A DNA stretch of 64,000 bases from Fratercula arctica (lineage: Eukaryota; Chordata; Aves; Charadriiformes; Alcidae). Below are positions 25,001 to 38,544 of the stretch, piece after piece (position 1 is the first letter of the stretch; each line of letters begins with the position of its first letter). The notes below the pieces were generated by a model. That model saw only the letters and a program-made list of their open reading frames with translations, made no database searches and was not told the origin of the DNA. The position numbers and the translations under genes were made by a program. The stretch spans positions 24,018,135-24,082,134 of the forward strand of contig CANTUZ010000012.1 in assembly GCA_947846985.1 (NCBI GenBank). The letters are read 5' to 3'.

Positions 25001-26539
25001 TGCGTGAGCTGCCAGGAATAATTAATAAGGCTAAATTTAACTGCTCTGGCAGTGTTTGCCTTTCAGATGCAGATCGTTTTGGCCAAAGCCCAGGCGATGT
25101 AAGGCAGGTCCGTCTTTCCAGCACTGCCGGGGGGGACCAGAGCCGGGGGAGAGGTGAGCTGGGTTTCTTTCTTCGGAAGAGCTGCAACCATTTTGCGTAC
25201 AAGGGCACTGAAAAGCAGCTCCTCTGCTGTAAGGTGCTGTTTCAGGCTGAAAACTCTTTTCAGCCCGGCTGCAAACCGGTGAAACCAGCTGAAACCAAAC
25301 AGGCAGGTTTACCGTTCTCTGTTGTGCTTTGGTGTGTGAGCCCTTGCTGAACTCGCGTGTTCAGGAAGGAAAGCAAACCCAGATGCCGGGGAGGCGAGCG
25401 ATGGAGGGTATGCGGTGTCACCCTGCTTCGGGTGCGAGGCAACCTGGTTTTGTGAGGTGCAAAGAGGCGAGTGACCTTTTTAGCCCAGCCCAGAGGTCTG
25501 TCTCGCTCAATTTCCTGTCTCTCTCAGCCGCGCGGGGGAAAGTGCAGAAGAAACGAGTTTGAACTTGTTATCCCCTAATTTCATTTTAACACCCTCCTCC
25601 CAGTGCTCTTCCAGTGAGAAGTTCAGGTATCCAGAATAATACTGTTGTATTAAGAAATGAGAAACAAATCACTGAAAAGGCAATGGGATCCAGGGAATCT
25701 AACCCAATGCCTTCTGCTGTAATAGCTGGTAAAAATAGCTGCCCCCACCAAAATCTGCCCGAGATGCAGCCTTCAGCTCTTGAGGTGCAATTAGTGCATT
25801 CCTAAATGTGAAGGCAAATCAGGCGTCCAGCGGGACACGATTGTGGCAATCCAGATGCCTCCGCAGCAGCGTCAGCACGGCAGCATCTCAGATGAACCTC
25901 AGCTCCAGCAGCAGCTCAGCGGAGAAAACCGAGCTGCCAGTCATGGCAGCAGGACCTAACCTGGCTGTTAGATCATCGACTCCTTTTGTTTTCCACAGCA
26001 GGAAAGGATGACTCCAAAGCTCATCCCTGTTAGCTGGCAACCGCCAGCCCTGTCCTGTGCACAACCTCAGCTTCTTCCTTCCCTACCGTGTAATTAAAGA
26101 GAAATAAAAAGAGCACAAGAATGACCCATAAAAGCCAAAGGAGTGGCATTTGACAAATAATTGCATTTATGTTAATTACCACCGTGTTTGTCTACAGGAG
26201 AATGAGCTGGATGGTTTTATTGTTGTTGTTTTACCACTAGAAATAGTGCAAAGCTCATATTTGGATGATGCATGCAACTGTTCTGCAAGGTACAATGAAG
26301 AAAAGAAGTACTCCTAGCAAAGACTGTCTTGCACAAGGCAAGAAAATTTATATTGTGATCCACAGTGGGAGAAGAAAACAGCCATAAAGCTTGTTGTCCA
26401 AGCACCTAGGGAGCAACCATAACACAGCAAGAGTTTTAAATTATTTTAGCAGTCCATTTAAGAAATGTTTTAAAATCCAGAACAAGCCATTCCTACTCAG
26501 AGAGAAAATTTGTTTTTGTGGTTAAGACAAAACTGGAAA

Positions 26540-26760
26540 TTCAAGACACATGTTAATTCCTAGTCTGCATGACATGGGAGTAATTTGATTCTCTGTGTCC
26601 CAGTTCTTCACCTATACAATAAAGCTGAGAATATCACCTTTTTTTTTTAAAGGCACTGTCTTCTAGATTATCAGCTCACAGAGCAGGTATTACATCTTAC
26701 TTTGTATTAGGTACAGCATTCAGAATAAAGATGCTACGATCTCAGATGGCCAAGCCTATA
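26540..26760 (+). repeat. Probable MIR/CORE-SINE or L3-type relic
   Basis: The part at about 26570-26640 follows the order 'tgacatggg - ctctgtgtcccagttcttcacctat - aataaagctgagaatatcacc', which resembles the middle of MIR-like SINEs ('ctctgtgcctcagtttccccatctgtaaaatgg'). It is followed by 'actgtcttctagattatcagctcacagagcagg', which resembles the 'tagattgtaagctctttgaggcagg' tail of old LINE-mobilised repeats. Interrupted by a T run near 26640. Heavily diverged. Confidence 0.45.
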
Positions 26761-28172
26761 ATGAAAACTTGTACATGGTAAGATTTTAATTTAACCTAAT
26801 TCCATGTCTTGTCATGTCTTACTTAGAATGTACTGACTTAAAAGAAAGACAATAATAGCATCATACCTGTGTTTCATGCACCATAATAACCCTTGAAATA
26901 AAAACTTACCAAAAATAGTAGCTGTGAAAGTGAAAGAGAGCAAGAGCTGAAATACGACTGTAAACCTTGCGCTGACAGCAGCAACAGCTTCAGCTCACCC
27001 GCACAAGCTGTAATTTGCAGAGCCGAGCCTTTTACTTTAAGCTGCTCCATCAGCGACTGCCACGGCCATGGTATCTCCTTTCTCAGCACCCTGCTGTCGT
27101 GTCCTCGCCCGCTTCTCACCCCTCACATCCCCACCAACTTTCGTACCCAACGGCTCTCACGGGAGCTTGCTCTGCTCCATTCCACACTGTCCTTCCAGTG
27201 TGGATATACCTCCCAAGAGGAGGATGTCTGACCCCTTTGAGCTGCTGTGCTAAACCCTATAGCCTACAAAACCTCAGTCCTCCATGCCTGGGAACTCAGC
27301 TGTCAGGCTGAACACGTGTTACTTTGCATGTTTCAAGCCAAGGTCCCTCCAAACCAGCACTCTCTACCTGCAGCAACCACCCTCCGCTCCACGGGCAGCT
27401 CCGTAGGCCCTCCAAGAGATGGTTCCCTCCCAGCACACGCTCTGCTGCACCCCAACACTCTTCAGGAGCACTTCTATTCTTCAGGCAGACATAGACAAAA
27501 CCTCTGCCTGCCAGAGCCCATCACCTCTCCCCATCGCTCCAGGCTGGCTTTTGGTTGCTCTCTCCTCAGAGGGAACGTCTGGCTCCTCTCCAGTAGGTTT
27601 TGCTGGCTAACCTGGGCTTTAATGGGGTTGCCTGTGGCATCCTACGCCATATAATGGCCAGGGTCTTTGTGTCCCTCCAAGAGAGTCACTCCTTGTGGGC
27701 TGAGTCTGAGTCAGCTCCTTGAAGCGCAGGCAACGGTTCTCATTCCCACCCAGATTAATAGAAAGACTGCAAATGTTTCCACACTGACTGCAATAGCTGA
27801 CTACCAAACTAGCTGGCATCTCGAGCTGTTAAATTCCCCATCAGCAACTTCTAGGGACAGTCCTGCTTCTACCTTCAAATTAATCTGTCCGTTCAGAGCC
27901 CCAAACTGCATCTCAAACCCAGATTTCATGTGTATGCAAAACAGGCTAATCAGTTAATTTATAAGAGGAACCGTAGAAGCCTGGATGGCTGGCAGTCCAC
28001 GCTAAATAATAACTCAGACAAACACCGCCTGCCTATGATGATAAAGGACAACTGCATGGCACAGGCAAACGGATCCCAAATAGACTGCAGTGCAATCTGT
28101 CTCCATGCAGCCCCATGAGTCACGCTGAGTTGGAAAACACTTTATAAATGCTAGTAATGGCAGGCAATCATT

Positions 28173-28195
28173 TTAATTAGATATGGCCTAATTAA
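28173..28195. promoter_or_regulatory. Inverted pair of TAATTA homeodomain-type sites
   Basis: TTAATTAG (28173-28180) and CTAATTAA (28188-28195) are exact reverse complements around a 7-base spacer, giving two TAATTA cores 15 bases apart. This matches the half-site preferred by many homeodomain proteins. It sits in an AT-rich stretch with no gene nearby. Function is unproven. Confidence 0.4.
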
Positions 28196-31100
28196 AAAAG
28201 AATAGAGGCTTTTATAGTTCATGCCTCCCCAGTGTGCACTAGGGATCCCCACTGTTTGGCAAACAGGAAAAATGTTTGTATTATTTAATAAGCATAATGT
28301 TATCAGCAGAGCTTTAATGCAGGATTTAATGCACATGCTTTGGCTCACCAGACGTCGGTCAGTGTGCAGGCTACATGGAGGAAGGTTGCAGGCACTTTCA
28401 CATCTCTACATGGGGTCTCAAAATGGCTCGAAACACTAAAGTACACACAAGGAATTGGCTAAATCTCCTGGGTGTTTATTAAGCTGTATGTGGGTGTTGG
28501 GCAGATTCATTCAGATACAGCAAAAATTGGCCTAAATCTGCAAAGTGACTCCTCAGCTCGAGTAGCATCTCTGCCGGCATTGAGCAACGAGGAGAGAGGG
28601 GCAGTGATGCCGGTGCCCCCCTGCCAGCCCCATGCCTGCCCGTGGCCCACCCTCCCCAAGGGGGACCCAGCCTTCCCGGCTGCTGGGAGCAGAACCTCTT
28701 CTCTGCCGCCATACTGGCCCTCGGCCCTCGACCTTCCGCTGCCGAGCCGGGAACAGCCGCAGAAAGCAGAAATCCAGCATTCCCATGACCTGGCCCACCG
28801 GCAGCGCGGGTCCCTCTCTCATTTTCACATGCCGTTGTGTAATGCTTCCGCTCTGCTGGGGGAGGAAGCAAAAATACCACTAGAAAAAGCACTTCCTGCA
28901 GTATTTCTGAGCTAGTCAAACCCAGGAAATAATGGAAATTACAGTGATGAGTTCCTTGAGCTTATTTTGTATTTCTGTTGTTTCTGTGCTTTTCACATAA
29001 GTCATAAAGAAGTTAAGCCTGCATATATGATCACAACAGCATTAAAGTAGTAAAAACTTCGCTTCTCCCTGCGCGTATTTAAAATAACAGAGAGCAATAA
29101 CCTTTAGTGAGCGATGGCCGTGCATCATGCTCAACGCACCGCCCGAGCCAGCCTGCTCAGCACGCAAACCCCTGGATCCCGGCGATGCTACAGACTAATC
29201 GAAGACCATTATTCCTGCTCAGGGGGTCCCAGCGAGCCCGTCTCACAAAACAGCCTGGGGAGCTGAAGATCTGCAGTGTCTCCCTGAAAGCCTGTGCTTT
29301 GCTACAGCCAAAGGACCTCCATGGGTTGAAATCACCCTCCAAGTCACCCGCTTGCATGTGAGGATGCCGGTGGCCCCCCGGGGCCAAGATGAGTGTCCGG
29401 GGTCGGGTGCGGGCAGGGCTGTCGCGGTGCTGGAGCTGCCAGACTCCGGCGTCGGTATTTCTGCTGAGAGCGAGTGCTGCTTTCAGCAGTCCTGTATTGA
29501 TTTGCCTCACCCGAGGTCACCTTAGAAGATGATTTACATTAAGAAAATCAATTTTTTAAAAAGTCGTTGCTGGGAGCAATGCTTGATTTCTAAATTCAAA
29601 GCACAACCGGGCGCGTGTCTGAGTTCAAAGAGTTGCCCGATTCTTATTAAAGGCAGCAGGAAGCCTGCCTGCTCCATAGCTTTGCATTGGAAACGTGAAC
29701 AATAAAATTTCTATTACTATCTCACTATCGTAACTCCAAAAGCCTCCAAAAGCAAAAGACTGCTTTCTTATCATTTTGGCTTTTTCCAACCCCATCTGAA
29801 GCTGTTAGGAGCAACCCCTTTGCCTTGAAAAGGAAAAGGGGGTTTTGAAATGGAGATATTTCCAAGTATGTCGCCCCAATTTCATCATTTCCTTCCTTAG
29901 TGAAACATGCACATTCACCTACTTTTTAATAACAGAGAATCAGATGATACTTAGTCATCCATTGCTCAAGGCTCTGCGCGGATGTCGTGCAATGTGCACG
30001 GTAACTCATCACTGTAATGTCGGGAATATTGCCCAGCCACCAAACTTCATTCTTGTTTTTTTCCTAATGGATATCTAGATGCTGTACACACACAATTGTT
30101 CCGCATCACTCCCTAGGGAGGTCCCAAAACCCTTTTACCATGCCCTCTCCAGCTCTGAGGGTCACTCTTTGCGATCTCTGTGAGGACCCCCTCAAGTGCC
30201 AGAGTCCTGGAGGAGAATCCTTGTGCCACCCATGGTGGTGACCTGGCTGCGGCCCTGGCTCATTCCTACCTGCGGGCGGGGGGAAAACACTGACCAAAAC
30301 ACAAATGTCGCGGGGAGAGGCAAAACTGGAAGAGACCTCAGTGGGGCAGAGGCCTCGGCTCGCTCCGGCCTGCCTGCAGCTGCATTAGACAACCAGGGCA
30401 AGTCCCCACGGAGGGTGTAGACGGTGGGATGATGGTTAAGGCATCTTGATGTGTGATCTTCTTCTCCTCATATTGTGGAGCGACATGGAGAATGGCTGAA
30501 GGACCTGGGAAGAAGAGTGAGAGCTGGGCCGTGAGCAGAAGAGCAGAGGCAGGAGCTGATGTCTCTGTAAATCCAATGTTCAGCATTCTCCTAAAGCTCC
30601 TGAAGGACCCGATTTACACACAGAGATTTTTCTCAAACTCTGTTTTGGAAATCTGCCCTCTCAACCAGAGCCGTATTTATACCGGCTTGCTGCGTGCCTG
30701 CCTCCCCTCAGAACCAGACCGGGCACTTTGCCACCACCCGGGTCACCAGCTGGCCCAGCTGCTTTGCCTCACGGGTGGCTGCAGGACACGCCGTGCTGTG
30801 GACCTACAGCCTCCACCAGTATTTTCAGTACAGGAGTACCCGAGCAGCTCGACATTTGTGCAAACACAGCCTGGTTCTGACAGCCAAGGGTCTGCACATC
30901 CTGTCCATGCACCCACACTTGAGCTGGGTAAGGCTAAGCTTGCCATGTTCCGTGACTATTCCTAGCACCTCCCTCCAGGACTTCATCTGCCATCAGACGG
31001 CCTTAGACTCCTTAGACAGCCATGAATCACCAGCCCCTTCCCTCTTTTACTCTCTCGCTTCACCCCACCTCTTCAGGGAGTCACGTAACTCCTGGCCATG

Positions 31101-34100
31101 TCCAGGCATCTCCTTCTGCTCCAGCTTGCCAAACCGCCCCTCCGTTGGTGGGCAGAGGACACCATGCCAGTCTCCCGTTACAAAGGGAATAGCAGTTGCA
31201 AGAACAATAACTTGCCACTCAGCCTGCACAGCTCCTCTGCCCCACCACGGGTACCTTCAAAGTCTGAACTATCATCCTAAAAAATACTATACACTTAAAA
31301 TAGTTTAAAATTTATGTACACCTCAAAAAGTCGCTTAAATAATGCATTAGTCTGTGATAGATGGTAATTTTTTGAAGTCTTCGCTAACGTGCGTATTTAT
31401 GCACATAAAAATGTAATTATGTGCTTTTTATAGCCGTTTATCCTCTTTTCAGTCCACTACGACTATCTGTCGGGATGGTGTCAGCACTGCGAAGTGCTGA
31501 CTGCTGGCGACGCCTGCTCGCTGCAGCCACGCACTTACAGAGCGCACGCATCAAGTGCTGCACGTTTCCTGCTGTCAGCACCATTTGCTCAACACATGAC
31601 AGACAAACGGATGGATCTGGGCTTTCCTGCTGATCGTTTTTTCCAGAGAATGGAGGCATCTGCTCCTGAATCTATTAAGTGAAAGACAGATAAAGTGTTA
31701 AGATTACGGATAAAAACAAAAGGTGATGCGGCAAACCTCCAGTGCGTTACCTTTGGAATTACACAAGGATAATAAACAGTTCTCCAAGTCTACAGTAATT
31801 GAGAAGCATCACTGAGATGCTACTACCAACACAGCTGGGCCTGGAGCAAACATTTATTAAAGCTCCTTAATCTGGGCTGCTTGGCCATCCTTAACTAGGC
31901 TGAGTATTACTGTACTTTGCATTAAAACCAGTGAGATGAGCTATGTACACACCAGCTGAAGGAAAGACGGCAGATTATGAATCCCAACACTTGTGAGAAT
32001 AATCAGACAAATATATCCCCACTCATTTGTTATCACAGTAAGTTTGGCAGCCACTTGCCAGGGTTATTCAATGTGTCAGGAGCTTCCACATCACAGAAGT
32101 CTCCTTTGGCTCCGAAGGACCTTCAGCTTTGAATTTTGTATTAAACCGTCCTGACTGGCCACAGATGTGCTATAGGAGCTTTCTGGAGCCATTAGCATCC
32201 AGGTATTTTCATCTTATATTTTCAGTCATCTCTGAGCAGACTAATACAGCAGTACCGTCAGACTGTTCTGCCTCCATGGCTGGATTAGACTAATTCAATT
32301 ACACGCTCCAGACAATTTTTTCTTGAGCATTTGCTTTACATCCCCATCCTGTGCATTTTCTGTCCTTATCTGTAAGACAATGCTCTGTACTAACTTCATG
32401 TTTTGCTTTTTCCTTCACACATTTAATTGCTTCATGTTAAAAACGTATGCAGACATCAGGCCCGATTTGCCTCTAATTGAAAATGGGAACATTGAAGCTT
32501 ATGAATGATCCCATTTTAAAATGAGTAAAATGAGAGGAGAATTAGGTAATTACATGGGGAGACAGTGGGAGGAGCGAGATACATCCATGTATTAAAATAG
32601 AAATGCAGGATAGTGTTTCCTACCCTGGTTTAAGTTTGATGAAGTTAACATTTCTTTTCCTGTAATTCATTAATATTCTACAGAAGTCAGTTGTATTTTG
32701 TGTTTGTCTTTATGTTTTTGTTCACCCTGCTGCTAAGAGAAGAGAATTGGATCCTGATACCAAATTCAAAAGTAAATTTATGAGTCTTGCCGTTCAAAAG
32801 CAAGAACCAAGCATGGATGGAAAGATATAATGTTATGGAAACATCAGAACAACTCAGATAAAACTGTATGAAACTCTAGGAAAGAAAAACAGCATCTCTT
32901 TACAAACACCAAAAGAAGGTCTTCAGCCCCTTCTGCCTCTCGTAATGGCGTTTCAGGCTTTTCTGCCTCTTTTAATGGATTTAAAACAGTAAATCCTTTC
33001 CATCAAAAGGATTTTTTCCTTCCATGATTTGAAATGCTGGAGAAGTCTGAACACAATGGAACAGGAGGAATTTAACCAATGTTTAGTAGAATTCCTTTCC
33101 TTAATTTTCATTCTTTATTCCAAAGAATGAGTTTTCCCAGTCCTGTAGGTTTCACAGAGATATTAACGTTGCTAAGACTTTTGCTTTGTAAATCATCCAA
33201 AACCAAAATTCTGCCAGAAGTGCCCTGCTATTGCTGGGAAAACAGATCCCTGTAGAGCAGGGTACAGACTGGCCAAATCCTCCCCGGACAGCCAGCTCCA
33301 GCTCCTGGATGCTGAACCACCTGCGCGTTGGGGCTGCCAGACATGGCCCAATAACCCGGCGGGTACCGTTATGTCAAAACTATCACAATTCTCCTAAAAA
33401 CTAAGGAAAGCAATTGTGTTAATAAACATTTAAGGTCCCCAGAAGACAGGCTACTGAAAGAGGTCTGTGGCTTTCATAGCAGGGCCTGAGATGACCTCCA
33501 AAAAAGAAATCATGATAATCCATGATAAAAATCTACTTGCCTGAAGTAAACGGACAAGGAATCATACCGATATAAAGGGAAAACAGCATGATAAATAAAG
33601 ATTTCTGGTGAACCAATCTCAATTCCTGTATGGTACATTATATATTCCTACTTGTTCATTTACTAAGATGAAAGACCTGAGTGACTGCACTGGATTTGAT
33701 ATAATATTAATTAATGCGTAACACTCCAATGTCAAATTTAGCAATGGTCTAACCACATGATATTCATAAGTACTAAATGATTATGCCTAAGCATGCAAGT
33801 AATAACGTTCTTCCTAGGGAAGCCCAAGAAAGCATGTCATCAAAGATTCAAATGTATGAACCCACAGGACGAATGAAGAGCAAGAGGGAAAAGAATTCAA
33901 AATATATACTTTTTTAAAAAAAACTGAGAAACCTCAAAACTGTGTTGCTGTCTACGGCTTAGTGTGTAAAGGCTGGGAGAGCTGCGGACAGCGAGTGCTT
34001 TATCCACAGTGAACAGGGTTTCCCTTCCTTCTTAGCAGCTGGCTGGGGGGAACTAAACTTAGCAGGCCTGAGGTGTAGGAAACCAGATAGCACGGTGTAG

Positions 34101-36302
34101 GGCTGGATAGGAAATACAGGGCTCAATGTGTTTGAGGTTAAGATTAAGCCCCGACTTCCTTTGGGTCTATTTTAAACGGTGGCAAATGATGGCGTGCTTT
34201 CTTACAACAAAATGACAGATGATCAAAGGTCGAATATGATCTGTATGTCAGGCATTTGTACAAGGACCTTTCTTTGAGGGACTGGGCAGGAAGCGTTTTA
34301 ACGCGGTGTCTCATACTTCCCCTCATCTGTGTTTGTTCAAAACATACCAGTAACCGGGGAAAGCTGGATGACTGGCTGCGGATCACCGGCCAAACAGCGC
34401 CTGCCCGCGAAAGGAGCGCAGTTGGTTTTGGACAGAGTAGAAGAAAGATTACCACGGCCCCAACCACTGCTCCTGTGAGGAAAACAATAGGGCAGCACTC
34501 GCCACGCTCACACTTCCAGGTGCTACAGCTGGGAAACAAAGACAAAACATGCCCAGGGCATCTTGACACATTCCCCTTTTCCGGAGGTAGTCAGGGATCA
34601 AAGTAGAAAAAGTGAAAAACATTTCAGAAACTCTGCACTTTCCAATTGCCATTTTAAATAGTTTTGCAACACCTGTGGCAAATAGGATGCAAGACTCGCT
34701 GTGTCACGCTGTCTATAGATTGCACACTTGCTAAATTTGCTAGTATTATGTATTACCCATGACTGGCGCTAAGGCAGCCAAAGGAGGATATTACCTTCAT
34801 TGACTGAAAAACACACAAGAAAATGACAGTCTTTATCCCAGAAAGCAAGGGGGGACCTGACCACCACAGCCATGCCATCGATCATAAGGCTCACTTCCCT
34901 CCCACCCTCCTTCTCATACCTAGAAATCTGCAGGACAAAAGCCTCTGTTTGAACATGCTCTTTAATCAATTTTTTCGTCTCGCCTCAGGGACTGCTGCAA
35001 CAGCCCACAGCTCTGACCCGCAGCCGCCCGGCAGCTCCGTAGCTGCCCCTGCCAAATACTCGTCCTACTTCATTAAGGCAAAGGAAGAGCTTGCTGAGAA
35101 AGACAACTGGCATCACTTTGCTCCTCTGAAAATCCACAAAAACCAATTTATTAGCTATAGCAAGAGTTTTATTAAGCTGAAAATAAAGCGATCTGTTCAG
35201 CCCACAATTTCTGAGGATCCTGCTGACAGCACCTACTCTCATGAAAAATGATGTCATTTATAAGCGCAGCTGTGCAGCATAAAGCCTGCTTCCATTGAGA
35301 TGTGACACAGGCTTAACAGAGCAGGGAGAATTTTCAAGTATAGAATATTAAATATGTATTTGAATCAGAAAAGCATTTTCTGATGTTAGCTGGGTGGGAC
35401 ATCAGGAGAGCGTTTTGTAAAAAGCCGTTGTGTTTTCTCTACGCCCTGTCCTTCTGCCTCTGGCAGCATTGCACTTGCTATCAGGATGCCAGCGGGAGCC
35501 AAGGGAACGGTGATCTGAAGCCCGATTTCAAAATGCACACTGTGATCTAAACAGTGAGAGGTGAATATCCTCTTAAACTCCTCTGGCTTGTATGGAGGAA
35601 TACAGGTACCATTTCCACGTGACCGTTCCAGGCTTTGTTAGCTTTCCGAGTTTTTGTGTGAGCAATATTGGACTATACCCAGCTCTGAGTGTGAGTGAAT
35701 CCCCATGGAGAAGATGGTGGGTACATCATGCTACAGATACGCTGTATGTCCCAGTCCTCCTGCGGACAGCAGGAGGGAACCATGTAACCCTTCTCCTGCT
35801 CACCCAGCTCTTGGCAGGTATCTCCAAGCTCCTACAACAGAAGCAGGGGAAGGAGCCTTGGCACAAGCAATATGTGGGTGTTGTATTGCTCTGAGCAAAA
35901 AAGCTCATCAGCAAGGCAACCATTAGGGGAAAAAGATGGGAATAATCCCACCTAGATGCATATGATAAATGAACTTAGAAGTGGACAAGTGGACTAAGAG
36001 CCAAGATGTACAAACCATAGTTTTTGGACTAGTGGCTGAACTACCAAAAAGTAAGGATCAATGCAAAGATCCAAAGCATTGTCATCCGGTTCAAAGTGTT
36101 CTTACTATCAGAAAAACCAGAAAAAATACACAAAATGCCATTTTGAGTTAAAGCAAATATGTTGTTCCACAAGTTTTGAGTTTTAGATTTCATAAAAAAC
36201 ACCTTATATGTTGTTTTTTACAACAAAGTAGCCACTTCCAAAACAAAAACATTATTTTGGGGCATTACATTTTTGGTGTTTTTGAAACCCAATATTCTGT
36301 TT

Positions 36303-36845
36303 AGAATCATAGAATCATTTAAGTCTGAAAAGACCTTTAGGATCATCGAGTCCACCTGCTACCCTAGCACTGCCAAGTCCACCACTAAACCATGTCCCTA
36401 AGCACTACGTCTACACGTCTTTTAAACACCTCCTGGGTTGGTGACTCAACCACTTCCCTGGGCAGCCCCTTCCAATGCTTGATGACCCTTTCAGTGAAGA
36501 AATTTTTCCTAATATCCAATCTAAACCTCCCCTGGTGCAACTTGAGGCCGTTGCCTCTCGTCCTGTCACTTGTTACTTGGGAGAAGAGACCGACCCCCAC
36601 CTGGCTACAGCCTCCTTTCAGGTAGTTGTAGCGAGCGATAAGGTCTCCCCTCAGCCTCCTTTTCTCCAGACTAAACCACCCCAGCTCCCTCAGCTGCTCC
36701 TTGTAAGACGTTCTCCAGACCCCTCACCAGCTTCGTTGCCCTTCTCTGAACATGCTCCAGCACCTCAATGTCTTTCTTGTACTGAGGGGCCCAAAACTGA
36801 ACACAGTATTTGAGGTGCAGCCTCACCAAGCCAAGTAGAGGGGGG
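36303..36845 (-). mobile_element. CR1 LINE 3' fragment, minus orientation
   Basis: About 540 bases of the 3' end of a CR1 element, reversed. The 3' tail is at the left (36303-36325, containing the 'GAATCATAGAATCATTTAA' tail motif). Reading the minus strand, the body gives diverged reverse-transcriptase C-terminal peptides such as [20 protein letters not shown] and [13 protein letters not shown], then [20 protein letters not shown] and [20 protein letters not shown], in the usual CR1 order. The frame is interrupted by stops and shifts, and the 5' part of the element is missing, as in nearly all CR1 copies. It is a dead, 5'-truncated copy. Confidence 0.95.
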
Positions 36846-38544
36846 AAGTGCTTAGAAAACACTAAAATATTTTCCAAGAGCCCTGACTCTGCCTTGTGTC
36901 TCTGGCTGAAAGGTTTTGCTAAATTCAAGATAAAATCATTCATGCTTCCAGTCTCTGTAACCTATTTTCTGGCAGATCACCCAGCTCTAACGGGCAATTA
37001 ACAAGTGCAAAATAGGGATAATATCTCAACAAGACATTGAGCTCAGTTCTGTCCCATTCCTCTCACAGATGTCAAAACGAGAAGCAGGAGCAGTTTGGAT
37101 AAAGGCAGGCTGTGGTGACCAGGGTAAGCTGACACAGGAGGACATGAGAATCCTCCACCTGGCACCTCCTCGTCCCGCAGCTTGGGGTCTTCCTACATCA
37201 TGGCAGCTATTAACATTTCAGCACATACACTACAGACCAGTATAAACAGCGAGGTCACAGGGAATAAAAGACACAAATATCTCTGCCTTCAGACTTAAAA
37301 GCTCAGCAGAATTAAGGTACTAATTCTCTCAGCTGTGAAAGGGCCCCCAGGATGTGTCTGAGACTGGACAGAAAGAAGAGATCAAATGGTGTCACGGTGA
37401 AAGGTGCAAAGGTCGCCAGGGCCACATTTTCTCATTGGTCGTACCCATGTTAGACCGACTGCCAGCAAAGGGAATCGCACTCCAGCTTTACCCCTGGCAG
37501 GGTGTTCCTGGGTGGTAGAGAGCTGCCATCACCGAGCCTTCACCACCTCCACAGCGTAGGGAACACAGAGAAGGACGTCTCAGGGTAGGAAGGGCTATGA
37601 CAGCCATGCAAGCTCTTTGCAGCTGGACCACGTCCTGATGCTCCACCTGACACTGTGTGGCCAAAGCTACTGCCAAGACATTTCATCCTTACTGTGTCCC
37701 CCCTTCTGGTAAAAGGATGGAAACAGTTCTTTCAAGCAGATGAGACTGACAAGGCAGAAGTTGAGCTTTGGACTACATATCCCTTAAAAATGGCATTCTT
37801 TATGTTCACTAACATAAATATTTTTTAGTATTTAGACCACATTTTTGTTTGCAGGCTTTGTCAATGTAAAAACTTACCCAGAGCCTTCTGGAGTCATCTC
37901 CAGATCTCCTCGCAGAACACAAAAGCTTCAAGGAAAGTATAGGGCCTTGGTTAAAGGAAAAATAAATTGTGCTGCTTAAAATAATTTACAACGTTTTAAA
38001 ATATTCACTATATTTAAGCAAATCAGACAGAATTCCCATAGTTTCACAGATGTTCCTTGAAGACTGTGAGTGTGTGTGACAGAATTGTCTCCACAGCACG
38101 ACTTACCATTTTCAGGTGCTCCGTCCTTGATTTAGCATCGAGTGAAACAGCAGTATAAATAATTAATACTGTTCTGTAAAAGCAATGGCCAGGTATTACA
38201 TATGTTTTAATCAGGCCTGGTGAGCAGGCTCAGGATTTTTCTTCCAAACAGTCCCATTCTAAATATAGGCCTGTCACGGATTTATTGGGGGAAGCACAAG
38301 GGAGTTGTAGCCTCCCTCCTGGCATTGCCCACGGTTTGTGTGATGGGACATGGGAAGGTTTGCACCGCCGGGCAGCAGCCACCCTTCAGTATGATAGTTA
38401 CAGCCACAGGTGTGACACAAACTTTATACCTGAAAAGGTACTAAAGTAATTGGAAGGGTTACACAGGATAATTGTGAAGGGTTTAGTTCACACTGAGCCA
38501 GTGTGGCTGGGAGGAAAAGCACAAGCACTAAAGCACAGGAGCGC

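Larger units (their letters stand above)
18460..36302. other. Intergenic DNA, no gene seen
   Basis: About 18 kb without a supportable exon on either strand. It alternates AT-rich DNA with small GC-richer patches (about 20.23-20.35, 20.76-20.88, 24.48-24.62, 25.1-25.5, 28.56-28.84 and 30.2-31.25 kb). Open frames cluster in those patches simply because stop codons are rarer there. The longest are 27247-27654 (plus), 28472-28915 (plus, overlapped by 28479-28919 minus), 30694-31308 (plus, 204 codons) and 34823-35251 (plus, 142 codons). None has a recognisable domain. Relics of old repeats lie near 18830, 19500 and 26550. I cannot exclude a non-coding RNA. Confidence 0.6.

Noticed and set aside
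34823..35251. 142-codon plus-strand frame
   Set aside because: No domain or similarity I can name, and no splice or promoter context. Could be tested by conservation, but nothing here supports a gene.
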